Part shown: positions 1-13,200 of the stretch, piece after piece
Layout of the letters: each line of letters starts with the position of its first letter
Position numbering within the stretch: position 1 is the stretch's first letter
Notes under the pieces: model-generated
Told to the model about the DNA's origin: nothing
Seen by the model: the letters and a program-made list of their open reading frames with translations, nothing else
Databases searched by the model: none
Program-made: the position numbers and the translations under genes
Assembly: GCA_037783545.1 (NCBI GenBank)
Contig: JBBELK010001246.1
Location: forward strand, 124,001 to 188,000
Source: Henricia sp. BOLD:AAB3569
Taxonomy: Eukaryota; Echinodermata; Asteroidea; Spinulosida; Echinasteridae
DNA length: 64,000 bases
Direction of reading: 5' to 3'

Positions 1-1789
1 AGCCATGTGCGCATCTTAAAGACATTTGTTAGTGATCGTATATGCAGAAGGAATCAAATTCGTAGGTCAAACAGTAGATTTTTTATTGATTTTTGAATAT
101 TTAATTACGTAATCATCTTGTCGCTAGAGGGCGCTATTTCGTATGATAACGTCATCACTTATATTTTTGGAAAGGTTAAGGGCCTCTGGTAATAACACCA
201 TTGACCCCATCTCAAACCCCCTTTCACTTACAAACTAAGGGCCACTTCCTGTTTCGACCGGAAGGGAGCAAGGTCAAAGGTCACGACCATATTTTTTGGA
301 TACACCACCCTAGGTCCCAGTGTAATACAGTTGACCACATGCAGATATCTTGTACCACTTTCAAATGGCAAGGCAAAATCTGTTAGACCAATATGAAACG
401 AGGTCAAAGGTTTAAGGGGTCTGCGCATCTCAATGACCTTTGTTAGTCATCGTATATGCCGAAGGAATCAAGATCTTAATACAGTGTAATACAGTTGACC
501 ACATGCAGATATCTTGTACCACTTTCAAATGGCAAGGAAAAATCTGTTAGACCAATAGGAAACGAGGTCAAAGGTCACGACCATATTTTTTGGATACACC
601 ACCCTAGGTCGAAGTGTAATACAGTTGACCACATGCAGATATCTTGTACCACTTTCAAATGGCAAGGCAAAATCTGTTAGACCAATATGAAACGAGGTCA
701 AAGGTCACGACCATATTTTTTGGATACACCACCCTAGGTCCAAGTGTAATACAGTTGACCACATGCAGATATCTTGTACCACTTTCAAATGGCAAGGCAA
801 AATCTGTTAGACCAATAGGAAACGAGGTCAAAGGTCACGACCATATTTTTTGGATACACCACCCTAGGTCCAAGTGTAATACAGTTGACCACATGCAGAT
901 ATCTTGTACCACTTTCAAATGGCAAGGCAAAATCTGTTAGACCAATAGGAAACGAGGTCAAAGGTTTAAGGGGTCTGCGCATCTCAATGACCTTTGTTAG
1001 TCATCGTATATGCCGAAGGAATCAAGATCTTAATACAGTGTAATACAGTTGACCACATGCAGATATCTTGTACCACTTTCAAATGGCAAGGAAAAATCTG
1101 TTAGACCAATAGGAAACGAGGTCAAAGGTCACGACCATATTTTTTGGATACACCACCCTAGGTCGAAGTGTAATACAGTTGACCACATGCAGATAACTTG
1201 TACCACTTTCAAATGGCAAGGCAAAATCTGTTAGACCAATATGAAACGAGGTCAAAGGTCACGACCATATTTTTTGGATACACCACCCTAGGTCCAAGTG
1301 TAATACAGTTGACCACATGCAGATATCTTGTACCACTTTCAAATGGCAAGGCAAAATCTGTTAGACCAATAGGAAACGAGGTCAAAGGTCACGACCATAT
1401 TTTTTGGATACACCACCCTAGGTCCTAGTGTAATACAGTTGACCACATGCAGATATCTTGTACCACTTTCAAATGGCAAGGCAAAATCTGTTAGACCAAT
1501 AGGAAACGAGGTCAAAGGTCACGACCATATTTTTTGGATACACCAGCCTAGGTCCAAGTGTAATACAGTTGACCACATGCAGATATCTTGTACCACTTTC
1601 AAATGGCAAGGCAAAATCTGTTAGACCAATAGGAAACGAGGTCAAAGGTCAAGGGGTCTGCGCATCTCAATGACCTTTGTTAGTCATCGTATATGCCGAA
1701 GGAATCAAGATCGTAGGTCAAACGGTTGATTTTTTATTGATTTTTGAAAATTTAATTTATTAAACTTTATGCCCCTTTAATCTGGCACG

Positions 1790-1815
1790 TGATGACGTCA
1801 TCATGACGTCATTAA
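1790..1815. promoter_or_regulatory. Paired palindromic CRE-like sites (TGACGTCA)
   Basis: Two TGACGTCA palindromes lie 2 bp apart. The same pair recurs at about 2960-2985, and a diverged copy is near 4135-4152. TGACGTCA is the full CREB/ATF site. The pairs belong to the inter-block segments of the satellite, so they may simply be repeat sequence. Confidence 0.35.
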
Positions 1816-3120
1816 TACTGTGCACAAATTCACATAGTGACCAATGTCCATGTGAAGTTTGAAGTCAATCATGAATGTGCAAGTGCCCGAAATAGCGTCT
1901 GAAAAAAGTGGAAGAAGGAAAAGTAAAAAAACAAAAATAAACTAGACCTGTGTTCGTTCTTGACAACGAACACATGGCTGTTCCCCTCCTTTTTATAAAC
2001 ATATATGGTGTTCGGGATGACCTTTGTTAGTGATCGTATATGAAGAAATCACGATCGTGGGTCAAACGGTTAAGTTTTTATCGATTGTTAAATATTGAAT
2101 ATTATTACATGACCCTTTAATCTGACATGTAGGGAAGGTCAAAGGTCACGACCATATTTTTTGGATACACCACCCTAGGTCCAAGTGTAATACAGTTGAC
2201 CACATGCAGATATATTGTACCACTTTCAAATGGCAAGGCAAAATCTGTTAGACCAAAAGGAAACGAGGTCAAAGGTCACGACCATATTTTTTGGATACAC
2301 CACCCTAGGTCCAAGTGTAATACAGTTGACCACATGCAGATATCTTGTACCACTTTCAAATGGCAAGGCAAAATCTGTTAGACCAATAGGAAACGAGGTC
2401 AAAGGTCAAGCCCTGTGCGCATCTTAAAGACATTTGTTAGTGATCGTATATGCCACAGGAATCAAGATCGTAGGTCAAACAGTTGATTTTTTATTGATTT
2501 TTGAATATTTAATTACGTAATCATCTTGTCGGTAGAGGGCGCTATTTCGTACGATGACGTCATCGCTTATATTTTTGGAAAGCTTAAGGGCCTCTGGTAA
2601 TAACACCATTGACCCCATCTCAATACCTCCTTTCACTCTCAAACTAAGGGCCACTTCCGGTTTCGACCGGAAGTGAGCAAGGTCAAAGGTCACCAACATA
2701 TTTTTTACATACCCCACCCTAGTCGAAGTGTAACACAAGTGACTTTGTCCAAATATCTTGCACCACTTTCAAATGGCAAGGCAAAATCTGTTTGACCAAT
2801 AGGAAACGAGGTCAAAGGTCAAGGCGTGTGCGCATCTTAAAGACTTTTGTTAGTCATCGTATATGGCGAAGGAATCAAGATCGTAGGTCAAACGGTTGAA
2901 TTTTTATTGATTTTTGAATATTTAATTTATTAAACTTCATACCCCTTTAATCTGACACGTGATGACGTCATCATGACGTCATTAGTACTGTGCACAACTT
3001 CACATAGTCACCAATGTCCATGTGAAGTTTGAAGTCAATCATCAATGTGCAAGTGTCCGAAATAGCGTCTGAAAAAAGTGGAAGAAGTAAAAGAATAAAA
3101 AAAAAAAAAAAAAAAAAAAT

Positions 3121-3320
3121 CGTAACGAAAACAAAGGCTGTTCCGACCCGAATCGGAACAGCCAAAAAAAAATTCGTAACGAAAACAAAGGCTGTTCCTG
3201 ACCGTGTCGGAACAGCCAAAAATCGTAACGAAAACAAAGGCTGTTCCGACCGTATCGGAACAGCAAAAAAAAAAACGTAACGAAAACAAAGGCTGTTCCG
3301 ACCGCATCGGAACAGCCAAC
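3121..3320. repeat. Four tandem 49-54 bp units, each a hairpin
   Basis: Units start at 3121, 3175, 3224 and 3276. Each has CGTAACGAAAACAAA followed by an inverted repeat GGCTGTTCCGA...TCGGAACAGCC with a loop of a few bases. A related hairpin (GTGTTCG...CGAACAC) follows at 3327-3351 and again at 1951-1975. Confidence 0.85.
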
Positions 3321-4204
3321 TAGAAATGTGTTCGTTCTTGAAAACGAACACATGGCTGTTCCCTTCCTTTTGATGAACATGTCTGGTGTTCGAGACGACC
3401 TATTATCACCTATGTTGTTATATTTAACTATTTAATCATATTGTCCCTAGAGAGCGCTATTTTGTACGATGACGTCATCACTCACATTTCGGAAAGCTTG
3501 AGGGCCTCTGACATTAACACCCTTGACCCCGTATTTATACCCTCTACCATTTTCACACACAGGGCCACTTCCCGTTTCGACCGGAAGTGGTCAAGGTCAA
3601 AGGTCATTGCCATATTATTTGGATACCCTACCTTAGTCGAAGTGTAATACAGTTGATCACATGCAGATATCTTGTACCACTTTCAAATGGCAAGGCAAAA
3701 TCTGTTAGACCAATAGGAAACGAGGTCAAAGGTCACGACCATATTTTTTGGATACACCACCCTAGGTAGAAGTGTAATACAGTTGACCACATGCAGATAT
3801 ATTGTACCACTTTCAAATGGCAAGGCAAAATATGTTAGACCAATAGGAAACGAGGTCAAAGGTCACGACCATATTTTTTGGATACACCACCCTAGGTCGA
3901 AGTGTAATACAGTTGACCACATCCAGATATCTTGTACCACTTTCAAATGGCAAGGCAAAATCTGTTTGACCAATAGGAAACGAGGTCCAAGGTCAAGGGG
4001 TGTCCGCATCTCAAAGACCCTTGTTAGCCATCGTATATGGCGAAGGAATCAAGATCGTAGGTCAAACGGTTGATTTTTTAATGATTTTTGAATATTTAAT
4101 TTATTAAACTTTATGCCCCTTTAATCTGACACCTGATGACGTCATGATGACGCCATTATTGGGCGCACACCTCTTATACTATGTCTTTGATGTGACCAAG
4201 TTTG

Positions 4205-5186
4205 CTTAAACGGCTAGAATCCCCCCGTCCACATTTTTTTAGTTTTTCTGTTTATCATGGAGGTTTATGAGTCTACAACACCATGACAACTTGTTTTTCA
4301 CAAAAAATCGACAGGCTTTTGCTTAAAACGTAAAGAAGTTCCGACCCTCTTCACCCGAATTCTGAAACGCTCGAGGTCACTTGGTTTGTTTATCAACAGG
4401 GTTTTGACGTCATCCTGAGAAACATACAAAACGGTCTGTGCAGTATTGAATGGAAAATACACGAAGTGAATGTTTATCATGCCTGTTTTGTCCTTGTAAT
4501 TCAAAATACAAACGTGAAAAACACTTCATGTAATATGACAACAATCTACTATTACCTGTTTTGTGAAAAAAACGATGAAATTGTGGCTCACAATGAAGCT
4601 CTTTTGAAGTAAATACTGGTGCATTGCGACGGGTGGTTTTGTCACGGAACGAACGGCATTCACAGCGGTCTGTGTACAGCATGGTATACGGTCCCCTGCG
4701 GGCGTAGTTCCCACGTGTTTGAACATCGGCCGTACAAGTTATAGAATGAGCGACTCATTTTTCTCTCCCTTGGTAATAGAAAAGAAAATCTTTCTGCTCT
4801 TTTTTTTCATAGTGTCTGGTAAAACATACAACCACGCAGCTACTGGGCATATCTCTGGCTTTTTGGACCAACAAAATTATTCAAAAAACACCATCTAACA
4901 GAGACGGTTTTCCAAGTTTTTTGCGTGTAAACGTATGGAGCTAACAATCGTGTTGACTTCTCTTTCTCAGGATTGCGTCACGGGGTCACGCGCATATCAT
5001 GAATACCTAATGAGCGTTTCAGAAATCGCGAACATTTCATTTTCGAAAAGCGCACTTTTGCTTGCAATTTATCCACTTAAAACCGACAATTAAAAAATAA
5101 TAAAAATCCACCTCGGCAAGACATGTTTGGACTCGAAAAAAGCCTAAATGCTGGATTTTCGTCAAGGGGGATTCTTCCTCTTTAAG
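4205..5186 (+). mobile_element. Non-autonomous DNA transposon, about 0.98 kb, copy 1
   Basis: Terminal inverted repeats resemble CTTAAA(C/G)(G/A)G..AGAATCCCCC. The whole element recurs in reverse orientation at 42931-43918 with about 90% identity by eye. No transposase frame remains and no clear target duplication was found. Confidence 0.75.
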
Positions 5187-6990
5187 TCCCAACTACGTTA
5201 GTGTTAAAAACCGTGGTTTATACTGTACTGTATGTACATACATGTATACGATATGTAAATATCAAGAATATTTGCAACCACTTTTCTTGGCCACCTTCGG
5301 GCCCTTCGGGACTCGCCCGGCACTTGTTTACATGTATAGCCGGTACTTGTATAGACAATGTATTAAACATGATGATAAGTTTGTCTGTCCTCAATGTCTA
5401 GAAAAGCAATACAGGCTACTAAGCTGCCGCTCTTATTTCTCATTATTTTCATTACTGATGTGCATAATTTAAGTCAGACATACACGTATACCTAAAGTAT
5501 CTCAAGAGTTACATGTGACTGTAAAGTTAGTGACTTGAAAACAAATTCAAAATTTATTCTTTTGAGTTAAAAGTGGTTTCACGCAAGAGACAAGTTGCAA
5601 CAGATTTTAAACAATAATTTTGTTGCAAAAAATCAAGCGGTTGCTGTTTTAAATAACAGCCTTTATTCGATCATTCTAACGAACAAAACCATATTTTTAT
5701 GCTACTTCGCTTCGCTCATCCGCATAAAGAATGACTCAAATAACACCAGATATTCGATTCAGAGGTTTATTTGCAATATGGAAGGGCCTGGTACCCTCTT
5801 GAAAATGACAAAGAAAAAACAGACTAGTGAGGTTTGGGGAAAAATTCCTCTTATTCTTTACCTCAAGAAAGGAGAAATCCGAAATGAAACGTAGAAACCA
5901 AGCTCGTTGTCAGCAAGCAGCTTACACTCTTCGGTCAATATGAATAGTTGAGGTCTTGATTGCGTCAAATGACGAGGTCAACAGTAATAGAAAAAAGGCA
6001 GTATAGGAGCATCATATGTAGTTGTCAACTTCGGTATCTGTTGTGGTGCCACGAGGGGATGGGATGCAGGTGTGAAAAACAATTGATAGGTGCATAATAG
6101 AAAAACGCTACACACGATTTATGCATAGCGCGCACTGATACTTATAGAGTGCGTATACATGTTACATGTATATTATGAGGGTTTTGCGCATGCGCAAACC
6201 GCAACACAGCCCTTTGAGTCGTTTTTAAACATGTAATGCACGGGATATGTCATTCTTAAGTTACTGATTATTGATCAGCTCATCGAATACTACGTATTCC
6301 TGCTAGAATGGTGCTTGTGTGCGAAACTCTAATTAAAAGTAATTTTTGGGGTACTTTGAGCGGTTCCTTCTCCCAAACGCACGGGATACGACACTTAATA
6401 ATGGCCGTTCCGAAGGTTAGACACCCCCACCTAGCCACCGACATCATCAAACCTTTTGTGCGCAAAACTCTAATTAAATCGTCGTGGGCTCTCAGACTAC
6501 TTCCTTTGTGTTAACGCACCAACCCTCCACTAAAACCTGAAAGGAATTCCTTTTAAATTCCTTGGGTGTTTGAGATACAATGGCGGAAAATGGAAGGGAT
6601 GAGGGGAGGTACTTCTTTCAATATCGTGGTCAGGGGCGTAGCGAGTGGGGGTGTTTCACCCCGCCCCCCTCCCCCCAATATTTATTTTATTCTGAAAATT
6701 CATGGTACGTTCGGCATATTCATGGTGCTGTCGGCAAAAAAAAAGAAAACAAGTATAGACTCATAAAGGCAATGCTGTATGCTGTTACGGCGCTGGTATC
6801 GTGTCCGAACTAGTTGTCGCGCAAGGGCGCTCATCCGTTCACCAGCGGTTTTCCCAAACTAAATCCGAAGGCGCTGTTGTATCAATAAGATGTTGAAAAC
6901 TGTGGAGGATAATGATAAACCGGAGCCTAAGCACCAGACCAGTCATTCGAAAATACCTCAAAATTGTATTTTAACTAATAATGTTGTGAT
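5187..6990. other. Intergenic or intronic sequence, no recognised gene
   Basis: Several short frames exist (for example 5242-5472, with a KFVCPQC string) but have no recognisable domain, and none joins the sialyltransferase exon at 7024. A fragment at 6525-6590 matches the inverted-repeat element near 60.3 kb. Confidence 0.5.
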
Positions 6991-7023
6991 AAAGTGTATA
7001 TTTGTTGTTTCTTCGTTCGGCAG

Positions 7024-7207
7024 ATATCTCCGAAACTTTAAGGTCTCTTAAATCGTCAAACAACAAATATCTTTTTGACGATCGTCTAGTCGATGGTTAC
7101 GTGCCCAATAACGTCAGCTGCATACGATGTGCCGTCATTGGAAACGGGGGAATACTCCGTGGATCTGGCATAGGGCGGGAGATCGACGCTCATGATTATG
7201 TCTTCAG
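7024..7207 (+). CDS. ST6GALNAC-like: Sialylmotif L exon (first half), plus-strand sialyltransferase
   Basis: 184 nt (2 + 60 codons + 2). Carries [20 protein letters not shown] and [10 protein letters not shown]. Acceptor TTCGTTCGGCAG, donor TTCAG|GTATTG. Four codons longer than the minus-strand homologue. A palindromic MITE begins about 25 bp after the donor. Confidence 0.95.
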
Positions 7208-10200
7208 GTATTGATAATTAAGAAAGTATATGTGTGACCCGCTCTGGAAAAAGGTAGTATAAGTCGCGCAGGCTAGGTCGAGTTTTCGCGACCATCAGTA
7301 GAAATCTGTGGAGGATCCACGCTCATTAATATACCAAAACACGATTGAAACTGCCTGGAATGTCTGTGTTACGCCTGGTATTTCCATTGTGTTAATTGGT
7401 ATTTTAATGAGCGTGGATCCGCCACAGATTTCTCCTTATGGTCGCTAAAACTCGACGTAGCCTGCGCAACTTATACTACCTTTTCCAGAGCGGGTCACAT
7501 ACATGTATAGTGCCTCTCGCGTTGTGTAGAAGACTCATTTAATGCAATTGCTGCCGTTCACTTAAAGGCCTAATACATCGTTTGCAGTGACCCAAAATTT
7601 TACTTCATGAGTTGACAAGAACACCCCGACTATAAGTGTTCCCAGCAATGGTAACAAACACCACATGTAGTGTAAAATTATATCTTTGTGGGAGAAAATG
7701 CCAACTAAAGGTGTTTTTTTTATAATTATTATTTTTTTTAAAACCCATGCACGGTTTTTAAAGGTTTTTTTATTAAGTATTACTGCTTCTATGTGGCTGA
7801 AATTTCTACAAGGCAGTTTATCAACATTACTCTTTACTTGTGAAGCTATTGTTCTTTAAAAAAAAATTCCAATCATGTAATCTGTCTTTAAGAAAGAAAT
7901 GCAAATACTGTGACCGAAAGACCGAGCAGGCTGATGGATGTAGCTTATTTTATCGGTCAGTAACGAGTATGAACACCTATTATAGCAAGGCTGACTGCAC
8001 CGGTCTCAGTAAGAGTCGCTGAGGCTGGGTGCGCTACTCTACCTGAAGTGCTCCCCGAGAACCTTCACTCTAGGGCTGTTTTTGAGACGCGTGGTTCCAG
8101 AGATCAGCTCATCCCACGCACGTTCAATCAGATTGACTTGAAAAGCCAACAACATTTATTTGCTGAGGGCTCTAAACTACAGGATTCTCAAAGAAATAGG
8201 AAAGGTTCTCTTGGATCTGGAGGAAATCACTGGAGCCGAACAGTCTTGAAAACGATTCCAAGTGATTGGTCGATCAGTGCTTTGTTATCCACCTGTTCAC
8301 TGTATTTGATTTAATTGATTAACAAACACCTGTCCTGTCTCTTTAAACCTTGAAGAGAAGACTAAATTTCCGCTGAATGCTGATTATAATTCACAGGCCT
8401 TTGTGCTGAATGCGATATTATTTCCTTCTGTAAAAACATTGTATCAATTATGTCCACAATTACCTTTATATAGATTGGATTTCCCGAGGCCGTGCATTGT
8501 CTATTCCTGTACCGGGAAAATCCGTCTTTTTTTACGGTAGCAACATAGCCTGCAGTAGTATGGCCACTGTGCGTACTGCGTCACCCGGGTCATATCGTTT
8601 TCTACGCAGTAATGAAAATCCATTTGAAAACCAGCAGTTAATGCCATCTTGTTTTCTTCCATTTTTTAAAAGCAATATTCATCAGCTTGAGTTATATCTT
8701 GCAAAACTACTGCGGCGGAAAAGATTTAAATGTTTGTTTGTGATCGGGATGATATACATCATTTTCTGACGTTATAGAAAGGCAAAATTAGCAAATTGTC
8801 ATGAAATAAATACCCTTTTCCCGAAGTAAGTGATAATATTAAGAGAGCAGTCTTGCTCCTTACCTACTCGACCCTTTTGAACTCGCCCCCTGACGGACTC
8901 GCCCTTACCAAGTCGCCTCATTGCCGACTCGCCCCCGGCCAACTCGCCCCCTAACTCACTCGCTCCTTCTACATATTCCTGGTCCTTGTGGGGTTTTGGA
9001 ATTGACCACCTTTGGACACTAAAAACGATGGTTTTTCGACTTTATTTACCTATTTTGTTTAAACCCTCACGTTTAGCGGTTACTAGAGACCCCAATTTTG
9101 ATTTGTGAACAGAAAATCTTGAATTTTCCTTAAATAATTTAGTGTTTTTGGTGCGAAAACTAAGGACTGTCGAGAACCCCCCAAGGACCCGAACCACCCA
9201 AGGACCAAACCCCACAAGGACCAAATCCTCTAACTTCTTCATAGACTTGTGCACAACCCGTGCACCCCAAGGACCAAAATATATATATAATCTCATAACC
9301 CTAACCCACTCGCTCTCTAGCCTACTCGCCCCCTTGACCCAATTCTGTAAAGTGGCCCGATTGGCCGTATTTCCTTACCATGGTATCAACATTTTCCGCT
9401 TCCATTCAAGGTCCTGCAAACATTATTTGCCCATTAAAGGGCCCCTTATTTAGCATTTTTATCAATGAAATCTATGCTTTAAAACCACTCTACTCAGTTA
9501 AAGTCATAAAAATCCTATTTGGAGCTTGCTTTGGGGGTTAAAACAAAGGTTTTTAGTTTTTATGCTAATGAAAATATGCATATTCATGACCAAGGTCACG
9601 ATGTCACAAGAGGCAAACACAGGAAAATCACATTCATCTGTGCACAAAAGATTCCACTTTTTTCTCAATTTTCCTGAAACTTTTGTAATCCATGGCTGTT
9701 TGAGTTTGTTTAACATATTGCCTGCTGTAAGCCATAACAAAACTGGGGGTAGAAACTGCAGCAATTTTGCTACAAGTCTAACTTGAAGTCTTATGTTTTT
9801 TCTTAACTTTTATCTTCTGTCTTCCTTATGTGATGCACTCTAAACAGCGCCCTCTGTCTGTGATTTATTGCAATGAAATCTTCAAAGTTGAAAAAAGGCC
9901 ACATTTTATTGATTTCACATCCAAACGAACAATAGTGTGTCTTGCTGAACAAGTAATACGTCATTATGAGGCAAAGCTTAGGCACAAAGTTGTTTAGCAT
10001 GTCACAGGCCCTTTAAAAGTAGAACACATGATTGACAAACCGTTACAAATATGTTTATCTCCCTGTGTGATTGTATGCATGATTAAAACTAACCTGAGTA
10101 AAAGTCAGCTCCGTACTTCATACTCCGTACTTCGAGAAAACAGTAAAATAAAAAAGCTTTCCAGTCATTTCGCCTAAAAACCACTTCGCCCTGAACCACG

Positions 10201-13200
10201 GCCAGTGCATGCACGAAGTGGTTTTTGGGCGAAGTAGCGTTTGGGCGAAGTGGTTTTTGGGCGAAGTGGTCGAGGGCGAAGAGGTTTTGGGGCAAAGTGA
10301 ATTTTCGTCTCATGAGACAAAAATTCATTTTGTTTCCCAAAGAATATAACACTTCAGACAACCATTTCAGGGGAAGTTTTCTACCATCCTCATGTTTATA
10401 CTGTGTAAGTTACATGTATGTGTAAATCTGTGAACATTTCTAATGTTCGAGATACCAATCATGTATTCTACCTTTAGAGATGAAGGGAAGAAATAAAAAT
10501 TCATGCCATTCGGATTTGGCGTTGTAAACGCTGGTAAACATTTCCAGATTCCCGTCATCCTTCCTTTTCTATAGTTTTCGTAACGTTTGTTACCGTGTGA
10601 ATAACTGCGGCACGCGGTCATTCGCCTACCTACAAACCTTCTTCAAATTCGTGGAACAAACGAAAACTTCGCCGTGTGATGTCCATAGATATAGAACAGT
10701 AATAAATAACTAGATGGGACGCGCGTACAATACGCGCGTTTTGACAGACAAAAAATGTAAATTTTACTGTCAGAGCATTTCTGTAAAAAACATTTCTCCA
10801 CGTGGTAACCTAACGATTAGCAATAAAATATACCAATTAATTTATTTAGAGTTCATTGCTAACAGTGTCTGTAAAGCAACATTTTTTGGGTTAATTGGGT
10901 TCAATACCGGTCTGAAACTTTCACTGAAATTTTCACTGAAGTTGTTCCTTCGTTTCCTCCACAATTTCAGAAGCGTGAACATTGAGTTTTGTTTTGAAAA
11001 TAACTCAAAATGCAAACCGCCCAATAAAATAAGCGCTTTTCCGCAAAGATCTGCCTACAATAATATCGTGTCTGGTTGACAATGATAACATTCATTTGCA
11101 TGTCGCAAAGACCAACAACAGGCACTCTTCTGAAGGAAACGTCCCGCATCTTCTTCGACGGTACTTATGAGAAGAAACGACTCCCACAAAAGTAAACATT
11201 TTGATATCGGGTATAATTAAAGGGAACATTGCCTTCAATTTCCCCCAATTTTCTCCTTTCCAACTCGCCCCTCGCAAACTCGCCCTCTGACCGACTCGCC
11301 CCCGAGTAGAATACGACTACGGGGAACGTTCCTCCATTTTCTGTAGTCAAAAATGTGGTTGTACAAAATGGCGGAAATTCCTTTGACACGAAATTACACA
11401 CAAACCATACAGATTAATCAGGCTAAAAACCCAACGAAATAGGTTTACTATTTACTATACACGTACAATTACGTACATGTACGTTTTTGTTGTTGTTGTT
11501 TTTTTTTGCCTTTTGGTACGTTGCCAACTACTCGCGATTAATCGACTAGTCGCGAGTAATTGCTGCAACTACTCGCGAGTAGCAAAATCCACTAGTCGCC
11601 AAGCCGTAATATGCTGCGGTTGAGGAGCTTGGTCCTTGGGGTTTTTTGGAATTGACCACTTTTGGACACTAAAAACGATGGTTTTTCGACTTTATTTACC
11701 TATTTTGTTTAAACCCTCACGGTTACTAGAGACCCCCAATTTTGATTTGTAAACAGACAATCTTGAATTTTCCTTAAATAATTTAGTGTTTTTGGTGCGA
11801 AAACTAAGGACTGTCGAGGACCCCCAAGGACCCAAACTTCCCAAGGACCAAACCCCACAAGGACCAAATCCTCTAACTTCTTCATGGACTTGTGCACAAC
11901 CCGTGCACCCCAAGGACCAAAATATATGCCTCACAACCCTGTTGCGCGTGGCCCTATTCACGTGACTTTTAGCGAGTCCATGAAGAGCAGAAAACGTTTG
12001 TACACAGTGAATGGCGCGTACAGTGGACGTCCGATCTAGCCATTCTTATTCTAATATATATGGTGACGTCCCGCGCGGTACGCCAGGGGCGAGTCGGTCA
12101 GGGGTCGACTTGGCAAGGGGCGAGTCGGTCAGGGGGCGAGTTGACCTATACAACCCACGATGCATAGCGTGCTTTCATTTTAAGGAAAGTGGTATTGATC
12201 AATTTGCCATATTGCTTTCAATTTACCAAATTGCTTTCAATTTACCAAAATAGTCCGCATGTTTTCACCCCATGGTACACAAACACGAACAGTAACAAGC
12301 CAGCTGGCATTCATTCCATGACACCTGAGGCCAATTTCATGGCGCTGCTAAGCACACAAATGTGCTTAGCGCAGGATTTATTTGCTTTATAAAATTATGG
12401 ATTGCAAGCCAAAATTATATGTCAACTTGTGTTCTTTCCAAGAGTATATAGGAGAATACCTTTCAATACACATCACTTACGATTTTGGCTGGCAATCCAT
12501 TTTTGCAAAATAAAGCAAACAAATCCTATGCTAAGCAAATGTTTGTGCTGAGCAGCGCCATGAAATTGGCCCCTGGTTCATGTCTAAGGGTTGCTAAATT
12601 TATGTTGAATTATTATATAGAGCAAAACTAATTCAATGATTTTCGCCATCCACTGCGAAAGCTAAATAAATGTACAACACATTGTATATAATACCAGATA
12701 TTGCGTTCAACATACTTTAAAAAATTATGTAATTGTTCAAATATAATCAATGATATGAGTACAATTAAAAGAACATTATTGAAACACTTTTAGTGGCGCA
12801 GAAATATTGTCCAAAACAGCACAAAATAGAACCATGGGGCTCGTTTTCGCGACCACAACCAGAAACACGTTTCTGAAAAAATTGCGGATTCAACCAATGG
12901 GTCAGCTAACCGAAGCCGTTAATTGGTCAGTAATTACATGTACATATAAAACATGTTTCTATAGTTATTATCGCAAAAACACCGGTGGTTCTGTGTGGGG
13001 CACTGTGGCCGAGTGGCTGGGTCATTGACTCGCAACATTTATAGGTGAAAACCTGATGTTGCTTGTTCGACACTGGGCCGTGGTACCAGTGCGCTCGAGC
13101 AAGGTACAAGTAAACTCCGGCTAAGTCGGCACTCTTGGGACCCGAAAATTTGTGCCGACTTACGCGAATGCCGACATATGCCGTAAGTCGTCATTTTGCC

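Larger units (their letters stand above)
565..3865 (+). promoter_or_regulatory. Seventeen perfect DR1 (AGGTCA-A-AGGTCA) elements
   Basis: Hand-counted starts: 271 (just outside this span), 565, 695, 825, 1119, 1249, 1379, 1509, 1639, 2136, 2266, 2396, 2680, 2809, 3594, 3723, 3853. Direct repeats of AGGTCA spaced by one base bind RXR heterodimers, HNF4 and COUP-TF type receptors (established). Binding here is inference; all sites have the same orientation because they ride on the tandem unit. Confidence 0.55.
1..4170. repeat. Satellite-like region of 130-bp tandem units with perfect DR1 sites
   Basis: The core unit repeats every 130 bp (for example 541, 671, 801, 931) and runs in blocks at about 480-960, 1030-1650, 2130-2410 and 3640-3990. 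A longer period of about 554 bp links the block starting near 409 with that near 963. Between blocks are related single-copy-like segments (41-240, 1690-2130, 2450-2680, 2860-3110, 3400-3600, 4040-4160) that themselves recur. Each core unit carries AGGTCAAAGGTCA. Some short frames stay open across units, but they are shadows of the repeat and not genes. Confidence 0.9.

Noticed and set aside
1..4073. Gene family of 61-98 residue proteins (MTTCRYLVPLSNGK)
   Set aside because: The frames are the 130-bp repeat read through in several registers and stop at unit borders.
1..4170. CRISPR-like array
   Set aside because: Units are 130 bp and contiguous, without distinct spacers; eukaryotic satellite.
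5242..5472. Possible zinc-finger fragment (KFVCPQC)
   Set aside because: Only one CxxC pair, no neighbouring motif and no splice support.
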